A stretch of DNA of 64,000 nt from Arctopsyche grandis (lineage: Eukaryota > Arthropoda > Insecta > Trichoptera > Hydropsychidae), in contig NC_135357.1 in NCBI RefSeq assembly GCF_051622035.1, positions 20,016,256 to 20,080,255 on the forward strand, in the 5' to 3' direction. Of the stretch, positions 1 through 11,366 are shown in pieces. A program made the translations under genes and the position numbers. Numbering within the stretch: the first letter of the stretch is position 1; each line of letters begins with the position of its first letter. Below the pieces are notes generated by a model that was not told where the DNA came from, did not search any database, and worked only from the letters and a program-made list of their open reading frames with translations.

Positions 1-3000
1 TGAGATTTACTTCCAGAACGTGATTGAGAGCATTTATTCGAAGAATTTGACTCTTTCGAACTTCTAGATTTGCTTAAATTTTTAGAACTTCTCGATTTAC
101 CAGAACCACTAGAACTAGAAGAAGAGCTAGAACTAGAACTAGAAGAGCTAGAATTTTCTTCAGAACTATTTTCGCTTGAACCACGAGAACTAGAAGAAGA
201 GCTAGAACTAGAACTAGAAGAGCGAGAATTTTCTTCAGAACTATTTTCGCCAGAACCAATATTGTGACTATTCGAGCTACTTGAACTATTGGCTTTATTA
301 AAACTGCTTGGTTTCATACTTTTTCTCTTTCCATGACGATTTTTATCTTCTTCTGAATCATTAGATTCATCAGAAGATGAACTGTTTGAACTGCTACTGC
401 TTGAACTACTAGAAGAACTAGAATTTTCTGTAGAACCACTTGAGCTAGCGCTTGAACTACTGGCACTGCTTGCGCTGCCAGAGTCACCATCTGAATCATC
501 GGAACTACTAGAGCTGCTAGTGGAACTCGAACTACTTGAGCTACTGGAGTCACCGTTTGAATCGCCGGAGCTACTAGAGCTACTAGCGGCACTTGAGCTA
601 CTTGCGTTACCAGAGTCACCATCTGAATCATCAGAACTACTAGAGCTGCTTGCGGAACTCGAACTACTTGAGCTACCAGAGTCACCATCTGAATCACCGG
701 AACCACTAGAGCCGCTGGCGGCACTTGAGCTACTTGTGCTATTGGAGTCACCATCTGAATCACTAGAATTACTGGAGCTACTAGCGGCACTTGAACTCTT
801 TGTGCTACTGGAGTCACCGTCTGAATCACCAGAACTACTAGAGCTGCTAGTAGCACTTGAGCTACTTGTGCTACTGGAATCACCATCTGAATCATCAGAA
901 CTACTAGAGCTGCTTGCGGAACTCGAACTACTTGAGCTACCAGAGTCACCATCTGAATCACCGGAACTACTAGAGCCGCTAGCGGCACTTGAGCTACTTG
1001 TGCTACTGGAATCACCATCTGATTCATCAGAAATACTAGAGCTGCTTGCGGAACTCGAACTACTTGAGCTACCAGAGTCACCATCTGAAATACCAGAACT
1101 ACTAGAGCCGCTGGCGGCACTTGAGCTACTTGTGCTACTGGATTCACCATCTGAATCATCAGAACTACTAGAGCTGCTTGCGGAACTCGAACTACTTGAG
1201 CTACCAGAGTCACCATCTGAATCACCGGAACTACTAGAGCCGCTGGCGGCACTTGAGCTACTTGTGCTACTGGAATCACCATTTGATTCATCAGAACTAC
1301 TAGAGCTGCTTGCGGAACTCGAACTACTTGAGCTACCAGAGTCACCATCTGAAATACCAGAACTAGTAGAGCCGCTGGCGGCACTTGAGCCACTTGTGCT
1401 ACTGGAGTCACCATCTGAATCACCAGAACTACTAGAGTTGCTAGTGGCACTCGAGCTAGTTGTGCTACTGGAGTCATCTGAATCACCGGAACTACTAGAG
1501 CCGCTGGCGGCACTTGAGCTACTTGTGCTACTGGAGTCACCATCTGAATTACTGGAATTACTGGAGCTACTAGCGGCACTTGAGGTACTTGCGCTACTGG
1601 AATCACCATCTGAATCATCAGAATTACTAGAGCTGCTTGCTGAACTTGAACTACTTGAGCTACCAGAGTCACCATCTGAATCACTGTAACTACTAGAGCC
1701 GCTGGCGGCACTTGAGCTACTTGTGCTACTGGAGTCACCATCTGAATCACCGGAACCACTAGAGCCGCTGGCGGCACTTGAGCTACTTGTGCTATTGGAG
1801 TCACCATCTGAATCACTAGAATTACTGGAGCTACTAGCGGCACTTGAACTACTTGTGCTACTGGAGTCACCGTCTGAATCACCGGATTTATTAGAGCCGC
1901 TGGCGGCACTTGAGCTACTTGTGCTACTGGAATCACCATCTGAATCATCAGAACTACTAGAGCTGCTTGCGGAACTCGAACTACTTGAGCTACCAGAGTC
2001 ACCATCTGAATCACCGGAACTACTAGAGCCACTGGCGGCACTTGAGCTACTTGTGCTACTGGAATCACCATTTGATTCATCAGAACTACTAGAGCTGCTT
2101 GCGGAACTCGAATTACTTGAGCTACCAGAGTCACCATCTGAAATACCAGAACTACTAGAGCCGCTGGCGGCACTTGAGCTACTTGTGCTATTGGAGTCGC
2201 CATCTGAATCACCGGAACTACTAGTGCTGCTAGTGGCACTCGAGCTAGTTGTGCTACTGGAGTCATCTGAATCACCGGAACTACTAGAGCCGCTGGCGGT
2301 AGTCGAACTACTTGAGCTACCAGAGTCACCATCTGAAATACCGGAACTACTAGAGCCGCTGGCGGCACTTGAGCCACTTGTGCTACTGGAGTCGCCATCT
2401 GAATTACCGGAACTACTAGAGTTGCTAGTGGCACTCGAGCTAGTTGTGCTACTGGAGTCATCTGAATCACCGGAACTACTAGAGCCGCTGGCGGCACTTG
2501 AGCTACTTGTGCCACTGGAGTCGCCATCTGAATGACCGGAACTACTAGAGCTACTAGTGGCACTTGAGCTAGTTGTGCTACTGGAGTCACCATCTGAATC
2601 ACCGGAACTACTAGAGCTACTAGCGGCACTTGAGCTACTTGCACTTCCATCACTCAAATCACTCGTTGTGGTTGTACTGGTTGTACTACTGGCTATGGTG
2701 AAATCTTCGTCTGATCCCCCGGTAGTACTAGAAGAGGTTGAACTAGCAGACGAAGTTGAATCGTGTTGCGACCCTGTCTTGGTTATCGCGCTACTAGAAC
2801 TGCTTGATGTACTTGAATTCTTATGGTTTTTTTTATCATCCAAAGATTTTATTTTGCTCTTAGAACTTGAACCAGTTGAACCCATGACTTCATTGGATGT
2901 TTCTGATTTTTTTGTTTTACTAGTACTGTGTGAAGCTGTTATTTTATGATGATCTTTGTGCTTTGTTGTTTCTTTTTTTGTATCCTTATCAGAGAGGTGA

Positions 3001-3923
3001 ATTTTTGCGTGAACTTTTTTTGACCTTTCGTTTGATAAGCTCGAAGAAAACTCTTTAGAATTAATCGAATGGTGACAGCGGCAAAGTTTATGCCATCCAT
3101 GGTGTTCGTGATGTGATACTTCATCCGATTTCACGTAAAAATCATCATCCGAAACGGAACCATCATAAACATCTTCATTCAATAAATATAACAGGTGAAG
3201 AAAACGCCTTTTCCAATATGACCCTCTACGTTTTAATAAGTCTGGTGTATTTTTTAATGGATATAAAAACACAGCTCGTTCTTCCGAATCAGAATTTTCA
3301 TGTTGCAAATTATGTGCAAGTTTTTTTGACTTTGTCATTTTTCTATGATGATGTTTGTGAAGTCCTTCATTAGATCGAGATAGTGATATTTTTATATTGA
3401 TAGATTTATTTTTTGAATTGTGGGAATTCTTCTTATGGAATGTTTGATGTTTTGATAGCTTATGATGTGTATGATGAACATCATTTTGCTTATTATGCGT
3501 ATCGTGTTCATTGCTTTGTTTATTATGTGCATGGTGTTCATCATTTTGCTTATTATGCTTATGATGATCATGATTATCTTTAATATGTGCATGGTGTTCA
3601 TTGCTATGATTATTGTTTGTATGATGTTCATTACTATGTTTATTATGATGTATGTTGCCATGCTTGTGGTGCGAATTGGCAGAAGTCGCAGCACTAGATG
3701 AAGAAGAACTTAAATCTTTTCCTCCATCATTACTGACCAATGAACTACTAGAACTAGACGATGAGCTGGATCCTCCATCCGCATTGCCATTTACAGATGA
3801 TGAACTACTGGAACTAGATGACGATTCAGCCGACTCTTGAGAACTTGAGGTGCTGTATGATTCAATACTGTCATCGTTTTCTGTTTTCGACGGGTACGCT
3901 AATGGAGTGCTTCTGGCAATTTC
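1..3923 (-). CDS. Silk/sericin-like secreted Ser-rich repeat protein, giant exon 2 (3' end outside window)
   Basis: One reading frame stays open from a splice acceptor (minus-strand ...aatttaag, exon base 3923) to the window edge, about 1,307 codons, with no Met needed at its start. It begins E-I-A-R-S-T-P-L-A, in phase 0, matching exon 2 of the gene at 14340-17723. Order of parts: Ser clusters; a His/Asn-rich stretch (about 3436-3670); a conserved domain [10 protein letters not shown]...L-L-N-E-D...G-W-H-K-L-C-R-C-H (about 3065-3235); a Lys/Ser/Thr linker; then a 66-bp repeat block; then Ser runs with E-N-S-S-E-E spacers up to base 1. A role as an extracellular, probably phosphorylated silk adhesive is inferred from composition and architecture. 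No catalytic domain is visible. The leader exon was not found. Long open frames on both strands here are by-products of the repeat periodicity. Confidence 0.75.
484..2645 (-). repeat. 66-bp (22-codon) tandem repeat block in silk-like gene 1
   Basis: About 32 units of 66 bp, a few shortened to 60 bp. Each encodes an acidic core G-D-S-D-G-D-S followed by a Ser run with Ala or Thr. Two unit types tend to alternate, one containing gcggcacttgagctacttg and one gcggaactcgaactacttg on the plus strand, giving a higher-order period near 132 bp. Length changes are multiples of 3, so the frame is kept. Confidence 0.9.
3065..3235 (-). other. Conserved basic/aromatic domain of silk-like gene 1
   Basis: Encodes [20 protein letters not shown], a Ser/Asp spacer, then H-H-G-W-H-K-L-C-R-C-H. 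The same order occurs in the neighbouring gene (about 16925-17105), although the repeats around it are unrelated. I do not recognise it as a named family. Confidence 0.8.
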
Positions 3924-4299
3924 CTTAAATTATACAACAAAATTGAATATCCCTATATTGATAATGAAAATATGGTATGCCACAATAAAACCTTCCACAT
4001 TTTAAAAACACATGATAAGACTTATTTAAAGTTATATTATATTATACCTATACAATCTCAGAAAATAATCTTTCATTACCCAATTTAAAACCTAGACAGG
4101 TTTCGAAAGGACTCGAAACCCTGAATTGAACTTCAATCCAATTCAATCATTTATGAGTTTCTATACAAAAACACCGTATCATATATATAAAGACGGTAAT
4201 CTGTGTGTGTGTGTGTGGGTGTGTGTGTGTGTCCTAACTCTCGCCGAACATAATGAACGAATCGATAAAAATCGATTAATTCATTTTTCGACGAGACGA

Positions 4300-4380
4300 C
4301 TTTGTCGCGACTCGAACCGATCACCCCAAATAGCCTGAATATGGGTCTAAATGAGCTAATGGTCTCTGACATCGTGCCAA
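4300..4380 (-). repeat. tRNA-like SINE module 1 (copy A)
   Basis: On the minus strand an A-box-like TAGCTCATTTAGA (4346-4358) is followed by a perfect B box GGTTCGAGTC (4309-4318) at tRNA-like spacing. This looks like the Pol III head of a tRNA-derived SINE, not a functional tRNA: I could not fold a convincing cloverleaf. Confidence 0.55.
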
Positions 4381-4594
4381 ATCCAATTTTTCATTTCGCC
4401 TTTTTTTTTTAAACATTAATTGAAATATTCCTTCTCGCCATATAAAAATACGTAATTTTAATAATTTCATTTATCGAAGTTTTGAACCATTTTTTTTTCT
4501 TTTCATATAAAACAATTAAATATATATTTTTAATTGAAATTATTGAAATTGAAATTAATTTATATTTTAGCGATATTTGAAAAAATAAAATCAA

Positions 4595-4675
4595 TTCCAG
4601 GACGCCGACTCGAACCTACCCCCAACGCGCCCAGATCAATATACACTGACCAGTACACCATGATACGGATATAAA
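4595..4675 (-). repeat. tRNA-like SINE module 2 (copy A)
   Basis: The minus strand has A-box-like TGGTGTACTGG (4650-4660) and B box GGTTCGAGTC (4607-4616), 33 nt apart, about 290 bp upstream of module 1 in the same orientation. The sequence differs from module 1, so the repeat unit carries two different tRNA-derived heads. Confidence 0.55.
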
Positions 4676-5062
4676 GGCTGCTCTAAATAACGTTAATATT
4701 CAATAATCGTACAGAACGTATGGACAACCAATCAAAACGGAGTCATATCTTCGGTAGTTGTCGGGAGAAGTCGGGTGTCATGGATCGAGTGAATCGATTT
4801 CGATTTGCAGTATCGCTCGGGGCGATAGCTAATAATAATAGAAAAAAATAGGAAGTCTTTAAATAAATAATTGAAAACTCTCCATGGGAGTCTGCGTATT
4901 TTTAAGAATCGAAAATTATTACAAATAAAGAATTGAAAACTATCTATGAGAGTCTACGAAAATAACGGTTCCGGTTCCGGATTTTTTTTTTTAGTTTTAT
5001 AAGAGTATATAATAATTTTATACCCATGCGATGATGTTTCATCGGGCTATTCACTAGTATAT

Positions 5063-6057
5063 GTATATCCGTTGTACAATTTCACGGTTATTGGCATATT
5101 ACATCATAGCCGGATTTTAAAAAGAGTTGGAAAACCTGCGATCAATCTAGTAAAATCTTGTTTAATCTGCGATTTTATGGATCGTGGATCTTTAATGATG
5201 ATAAACAATAATGGTTGTTTAAATGTAAGAAGAAAAGTGGAATAATATTTCCGAGAAAAATAATAAATCGACAAATTACATCGAGCAACAAAAGAAAATT
5301 GGTTTTTGCAACAAAAACACGTTTTTGTACTTAGTCACAGTCTTAGTGGTTTATTCCCATAGTACTATGGCTAATTTGGTAAAACCCGAGTTTACGGACG
5401 AGGTGGACCTTCTCGACTCGCTTGCCGTTGGCAGCGGACGCGCTGCCGCTCTCATTGGCTGCTGTGTGAGAGTACTCGAGTAATGCCGTGCTGTGATAAA
5501 ACGGTGCGCAATTATTATACGTCTAATCTGTTGATCAGTTTGGGAGATAATTGAATTCAAAAACTTCAGTTCAATAAACCAAAAGGTTTCTGAGAAAAAT
5601 ATAATAAACCTCGATTCTCTAGAGTAAAAGTACTACTTCCGGTTCAGGTAAAAATATTAGAGAGTATAAAAATTCTAGAGTATAAAATTTATAATTTCTA
5701 TTATGTCAAAAAATTTCAGTCTGATTCGGTTAGCGGTTTGGGAGATAATTGAATTCGAAAACTTAAAAAAAGAGGATACTTATAAGTATAGGTACCATTT
5801 CCGGTCAGCTTAAAATTTGAAAAAAATTTACATCGTATCGATTAGCATTTCAGAAACCATCTAAGTTTCAGTTCGATAAGATTAACGGTGTTGAAAAAAT
5901 CCCCAAAATACACAGAAAAACATACATACTAACAGACACACAGATACACACACACACATTTTTTCTAGATCATTAAGAGGGCTGTACACCCGAAACCTCA
6001 ATTTTGTTGCCGTTCCTTTCTTCGATATATATATTGAGTGAATGCGACAATATATAT

Positions 6058-6097
<40 letters not shown>

Positions 6098-6098
6098 C
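5063..6098. repeat. Dispersed repeat fragments and TA microsatellite
   Basis: No gene seen. A segment near 5540-5990 (Ccggttcaggtaaaaatatt, ...cggtgttgaaaaaatcccc, ...attttttctagatcat) recurs inverted at 9100-9290 and in parts at 22300-22560 and 52820-52990. A TA microsatellite lies at about 6056-6096. A moderately GC-rich stretch at 5340-5530 could be an LTR fragment, but no terminal repeats were found. Confidence 0.5.
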
Positions 6099-7012
6099 GA
6101 CGGTAATCTGTGTGTGTCTGTGTGTGGGTGTGTGGGTGTGGGTGTGTGTGTGGGTGTGTGTGTGTGTCCTAACTCTCGCCGAACATAATGAACGAATCGA
6201 TAAAAATCGATTAATTCATTTTTCGACGAGACGACTTTGTCGCGACTCGAACCGATCACCCCAAATAGCCTGAATATGGGTCTAAATGAGCTAATCGTCT
6301 CGGACATCGTGCCAAATCCAATTTTTCATTTCGCCTTTTTTTTTTAAACATTAATTGAAATATTCCTTCTCGCCATATAAAAATACGTAATTTTAATAAT
6401 TTCATTTATCGAAGTTTTGAACCATTTTTTTTTCTTTTCATATAAAACAATTAAATATATATTTTTAATTGAAATTATTGAAATTGAAATTAATTGAAAT
6501 TAATTTATATTTTAGCGATATTTGAAAAAATAAAATCAATTCCAGGACGCCGACTCGAACCTACCCCCATCGCGCCCAGATCAATATACACTGACCAGTA
6601 CACCATGATACGGATATAAAGGCTGCTCTAAATAACGTTAATATTCAATAATCGTATAGAACGTATGGACAACCAATCAAAACGGAGTCATATCTTCGGT
6701 AGTTGTCGGAACAAGTCGGAATTAGTCGGGTGTCATGGATCGAGTGAATCGATTTCGATTTGCAGTATCGCTCGGGGCGATAGCTAATAATAATAGAAAA
6801 AAATAGGTCTTTAAATAAATAATTGAAAACTCTCTATGGGAATCTGCGTATTTTTAAGAATTGAAAATTATTACAAATAAAGAATTGAAAACTATCTATG
6901 AGAGTCTACGAAAATAACGGTTCCGGTTCCGGATTTTTTTTTTTAGTTTTATACGAGTATATAATAATTTTATACCCATGCGATGATGTTTCATCGGGCT
7001 ATTCACTAGTAT
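6099..7012. repeat. 0.9-kb dispersed repeat, copy B
   Basis: Second copy of the 4192-5062 segment, with an expanded GT-rich tract and a small internal duplication near 6483-6500. Both B boxes are intact (6244-6253 and 6552-6561, minus strand). Confidence 0.85.
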
Positions 7013-7188
7013 ATATATATTGAGTGAATGCGACAGTTGCGCTTCGATCAGATAAAACGTATTTTAAATCGACAAAATCGAGGTTTCGTATTCTCCTATT
7101 TTCTCCTCCGAAACTGGACCAATTTTTAAAAAAAATTCATCATCGGTATTAAAAAGATATTTTCTATGCAACTATGTGCGTATTTTTG

Positions 7189-7305
7189 CATACCTCCTTT
7201 ACGTTTCACATGGCTTTCGTGTTAGTGGTCATTTTTATCTCTTATCCGATCGTTTTCATACTTTGCCATATTGCTCATTTTGGTTATCAATATAAGTAAA
7301 TGGAG
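7189..7305. repeat. Dispersed repeat family R1
   Basis: Contains cctcctttacgtttcac and cttatccgatcgttttcat. Other copies lie near 9997-10115 in the same orientation and, reversed, near 24977-25040, 42200-42290 and 48562-48645. The 42200 copy directly precedes a Harbinger-type coding remnant, so R1 may be a transposon leader. Confidence 0.6.
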
Positions 7306-7362
7306 CCTCCGCCTCCGACATTCTATTTGACGTTTACGGTTGATGTTTGTTTTTATTAAATA

Positions 7363-8849
7363 CTAGCTGTATTACCCGGCTTCGCTCAGTATTTATAATA
7401 TAAACCGCTTAAGCATGACTAAGCTAATAGTAAACATTTAATTAAACAAAAAAAAAAATTTAAATTTAAAAAAAAATCAAAAAAAAAAAATTTGCCTTCT
7501 AGGGCTTCGCCCTCGGCGCCCCCCTGAGCCTTTGCCTTCTAGGGCTTCGCCCCTCCACGCCCCCATGAGCAATTGCCGTTTAGGGCTTCGCCCCCATGAT
7601 CAGTTGCATTTTAGGGCTTCGCCCCTCCGCGCCCCCATGATTAAATGCCGTCTAGGGCTTGGCCCCCCTGAGCCTTTGCCTTCTAGGGCTTCGCCCCTCC
7701 ACGCCCCCATGAGCAATTGCCGTTTAGGGCTTCGCCCCCATGATCAGTTGCATTTTAGGGCTTCGCCCCTCCGCGCCCCCATGATTTAATGCCGTCTAGG
7801 GCTTCGCCCCCTTTAGTTTATGCCTATTAGGGCTTCGCCCCTCCGCGCACCCATGATTGAATGCCGTCTAGGGCATCGCCCCCCTTAGTTAATGCCTTTT
7901 AGGGCTTCGCCCCTCCGCGTCCCCATGATTAATTGCCGTCTAGGGCTTCGCCCCCCTTAGTTAATGCCTTTTAGGGCTTCGCCCCTCCGCGCCCCCATGA
8001 TTAAATGCCGTCTAGGGCTTCGCCCCCATGATCAGTTGCCGTTTAGGGCTTCGCCTCATAAGGCTGCGCCCCTTGGGGCGATAAGGCCGCATAAGACTGC
8101 GCCTCATAAGGCCGCACCCCATAAGACTGCGCCCCATAAGGCTGCGCCCCATATGGCTGCGCCCCATAAAGCTGCGCCCCCTTTGGGGCCCCATGAGGCT
8201 GCGCCTCCTTGCGCCCCCTTCGGGGCCCCATGCGGCTGAGCTCCATAAGGCGGCGCCCCATAAGGTGGCGCCCCATAAGGCTGCGCTCCATAAGGCTGCG
8301 CCCCATAAGGCAGCGCCCCATAAGGCTGCGCCCCATAAGACTGCGCCCCATAAGGCCGCGCCCCATAAGACTGCGCCCCCTTTGGGGCCCCATGAAGCTG
8401 CGCCCCCTTGCGCCCCCTTCGGGGCCCCATGCGATTGAGCTCCATAAGGCGGCGCCCCATAAAGCGGCGCCCCATAAGGCTGCGCCCCATAAGGCAGCGC
8501 CCCATAAGGCTGCGCCCCATAAGGCTGCGCCCCAAAAGACTGCGCCCCGTAAGGCTGCGGCCGATAAGCCTGCGCCCCCCCTGCGCCCCCTTCGGGGCCC
8601 CATAAGGCCGCGGCCCCTTTGGGGCCCCACGGGGCTGCGCCCCTTGTGGCGCCCCTGGCGGGGCCCCATGAAACTACTCGCCTTGCGCCACCGCGGGGGC
8701 GAATCCATTGAATCGAAAAAAACAAATCGGCGCCTATGGATCGAAAAAAAAAAATCGAATTACGTGTTCGATGACGTCACCGATCTACGGACGACGACGA
8801 CGACGAAGGATACATACATACAAAGTCTCTTTCCAAATTATAGATTAGA
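7363..8849 (-). mobile_element. Helitron-like element carrying a GC-rich array
   Basis: Read on the minus strand, the 3' end is GAAGCCGGGTAATACAGCTAG followed by T/A host sequence, the hairpin-plus-CTAG terminus of Helitrons. The 5' end is TCTAATCTATAATTTGG, and gagactttgtatgtatg follows it. Related ends occur at 9649, 25350-25577 and 59998-61272. No helicase gene is present, so it is non-autonomous. The exact 5' base is uncertain because the expected flanking A is not clear. Confidence 0.65.
7497..8695. repeat. GC-rich minisatellite arrays inside the Helitron
   Basis: Two blocks. At 7497-8060 units contain agggcttcgcccc, whose ends are self-complementary, arranged in a higher-order period of about 144 bp (ctgagcctttgcc at 7524 and 7668). 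At about 8078-8590 a 15-bp unit ataaggctgcgcccc is repeated many times with ggggccccat breaks. Base composition is strongly GC against AT-rich flanks. Long open frames (G-A-Q-P-Y on minus, A-P-H-K-A on plus) follow from a unit length divisible by 3 and are not taken as proteins. Confidence 0.85.
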
Positions 8850-8869
8850 GACTACGCAACTATGTGCGT

Positions 8870-9290
8870 ATTTTGCTGGTGTCCAGCCCTCTTAAATCGT
8901 GATCAGTGATTGATTTGAATCAGTCAAAATCTCGAGTTCGATTTTTCGCATGCTCACAAAACTCTAGTGTTATTTTGTACATATATGTATGTACATAAAA
9001 ACTTGGAATAGCATTCCAGAAACTTTTTACTTGTTTGAAAAACTAGCGAAAGCAATACTAATAATTTTCTCTCCTACGTACGCTTGTGAGTCATTATTTT
9101 TCGAACCATTTCATTAACCGCTAACCGAATCAGACTGAAATTTTTTGACATGTAATAGAAATTCTAAATTTCATACACTCATATTTTTTAAATATTTTTA
9201 CCTCAACCAGAAGTAGTACTTTTACTCTAGAGAATAGAGGTTTCTATGTTTTTCTCAGAAACCTGTTAGTGTATTGAACTGAAATTTCCG
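8870..9290. repeat. Dispersed repeat fragments
   Basis: 8876-8895 (gctggtgtccagccctctta) recurs at about 36491-36511. 8897-8960 matches 52920-52990. 9100-9290 is an inverted match to 5560-5760. No gene. Confidence 0.5.
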
Positions 9291-9299
9291 GATGTCTTT

Positions 9300-9649
9300 T
9301 TGATTTCCGGATCTGGATGCCTTTTTCATTTCCGGATCCGGATTCTTTTTTCAGTTTCGGATCCAGATTCCTGTTTCAGTTCTGGCTCCGGATTCCTTTT
9401 TCAGTTCTGGATCCAGATTCTTTTTTATTTTCCGGTTTCAGTTCCGGATTTCTTTTTCAGTTCCGGATCAGGATTATTTTTTCAGTTCCGGTTCTCTTAT
9501 ATATAAAAAAATTCGTTGTGGGTGTGAATTCATTTATCGATTCAAATAAATTAAATTAAAAAACAAATGAATGATTTCTATTATGTAGATTAGTCATGTT
9601 TAAGCAGTTTATATTACACACACCAAGCGAAGCCGGGTAAAACCACTAG
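9300..9649 (+). mobile_element. Helitron-like 3' portion with CCGGATTC minisatellite
   Basis: Ends in AAGCGAAGCCGGGTAAAACCACTAG (split motif: AAGCGAAGCC, GGGTAAAA, CCACTAG) followed by T at 9650. Upstream is a degenerate array of roughly 25 bp (ttccggatccggattctttt) at 9300-9495. The Helitron at 59998 has the same order: a GATTCCG-like tract, then attcgttg, then the terminus. The 5' boundary was not found. Confidence 0.5.
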
Positions 9650-9823
9650 TTAATAATTAGAGGTAGGATAGTCACAGTGCTATCCATTGTTCGGCAAACC
9701 TTTAAAAATGCATTTACAACCTTTGAACAATACACGGCCCCCTCAGACTCCGGTGACTATTTATAATAATGTCAAGTAATTAAAAAAAAAAGAATTTGAT
9801 AAATTTGGAATTTTGTGTTGTGC

Positions 9824-9912
9824 AAGTTTCCCTACTTTTGCGCTCATTTTGTATTGTAAATTTGAAAATGCTCTCATAGCCGGTATTTGTGAACGTGTAT
9901 GTATGTATGTAT
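9824..9912. repeat. Dispersed repeat family R2
   Basis: Contains gcaagtttccctacttttg and catagccggtatttgtgaac. It recurs at about 11853-11938 and, reversed, at about 21765-21842. The short open frames over these copies are not credible genes. Confidence 0.6.
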
Positions 9913-10115
9913 GTTTCAGTGTCGAATTTTGTTTTTTTATTTTTCTTATATTCCTCAAATACATAGTCATGGGTTCGTCACATCTGAATTTTTACAAACC
10001 TCCTTTACGTTTCACTTTAAGACGACTTTTTTTATATCTCTTATCTCTTATCCGATCGTTTTCATACTTTGCCATATTGCTCATTTTAGTCATCAACATA
10101 AGTAAATGGATCCTC

Positions 10116-10984
10116 CGCCATTACGATGGTGCGAAAATATCGTGTAAGACGCGTTTGAAATCTGCCCGGCGAGATAGTCGTTGACGTTTATCCACCGTTT
10201 GTTAAGCCTATTCTCACTTTTCGTCATGTAAGATTTCAATTGTTTAAGCGCCTTAAACCTTAAAACTTTTTAAACTTTTTCTTTTTTCACTCTATATTTT
10301 ATAAAATATACTTTATAGGTTCTCGTTATCTCTAATATATAAATATTTATAGTTTTAAATCTCATATGTATATATAAATTTCAAATTTGGCGTATACATA
10401 GCTTCGTATAATGGCATATAACCGCTATATATCGATTTATGGCCAAATGTGTCAGATCTGACATTTCACTGCTAGACCTACATCTCTTCACTGAGCGGCC
10501 TAAGTATGTGATGATATAAAAGCGGCCCAAACCTCTTAGTAATATATTTAATTACATTAGTTTAAGCCGGAATCATAATTTTAATTGAAAACCCAATCAT
10601 TGAAAACTCTTCCCACATATTTGTACATTTGTTGTTGAAATTGCCTTTTTATTTTATTTAAAGCAATTAAATATAACAATTAATAGGAAAAATATCTGAC
10701 TATTGATTACAATACTCAGTTTGAGCGTAACAATCCTAAATTTTGAGTTAAAGACCGCAAAAGCCAAAAAACTGTAAAAATCGCGAATTTTTTTAAGCGC
10801 TCATATCTCGTAAACGATCGCCCACCAACAAAAATCAATATCATATTCGAATTCAGTGGGTCAAACTTAGTAAATATTGGCTAGTTTCCGCTCTGGTAAC
10901 TCAAAAACGTGATTTTTTGTTGCTCAGTGTAATTAATAGAAAAATCGACACAGCAAAGAAAAAAGTCACTTGGCTCAAGATTAG
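10116..10984. other. No gene seen
   Basis: AT-rich sequence between repeat copies. A plus-strand TATAAAA-like string lies near 10515, with no open frame behind it. Confidence 0.4.
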
Positions 10985-11366
10985 ATGGATGATATTCATA
11001 AAACGGCAGCCAAAAAATATGTTTTTGAGAATCCTTGGACACATCCATACAAAGAATCCTTGGACACATCCATACAATTTAGAAACATAAATATGGATGC
11101 CAAGAGAGGCAACATACCTGAGAGTCTTCCTCAACTAAGGGACAGTCTTCCTCAAAATAAAAAAAGAGAAAATAAAAGATTTGATGACTCTTTTAGATTA
11201 CATTCCTGTTATACACCATAAGTCGCAAGAGTATGACGAAAATCAAGCTACGACTTCAGCAGCTGATATCCGCCCCAGAGGTCGTCCACGAAGACAAACT
11301 GATGCACTGGTAGTGGACACAGATGAAGAAAGCATTCTCGACTATATACCTGATATAAATAATTAA
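10985..11366 (+). pseudogene. Possible broken coding fragment, unknown product
   Basis: Two overlapping frames, 78 and 61 codons. The first has charged sequence with a directly repeated segment (agaatccttggacacatcca at about 11027 and 11053). The second contains D-Y-I-P twice and a basic R-P-R-G-R-P-R-R patch that resembles an AT-hook. Joining the frames needs a shift. I do not recognise the family, and it may be transposon-derived. Confidence 0.25.

Larger units (their letters stand above)
4192..5062. repeat. 0.9-kb dispersed repeat, copy A
   Basis: Starts gacggtaatctgtgtg and ends at ...gctattcactagtat. It is nearly identical to 6099-7012 in the same orientation, differing by small indels. 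It contains a (GT)n run and two tRNA-like modules. No protein is supported; short open frames here are incidental. Confidence 0.85.

Noticed and set aside
314..2653. 779-codon minus-strand frame rich in Val/Gln/Ala and long plus-strand Leu/Glu frames
   Set aside because: They are other frames of the 66-bp repeat. Only the Ser/Asp frame joins the conserved domain, the splice acceptor and the downstream Ser runs.
4300..4380. Functional tRNA gene
   Set aside because: A and B boxes are present, but no convincing acceptor or anticodon stems; present in identical dispersed copies.
8012..8895. Long G-A-Q-P-Y-G and A-P-H-K-A frames
   Set aside because: They arise from a 15-bp array lacking stops and have no non-repetitive coding part, splice sites or homology.
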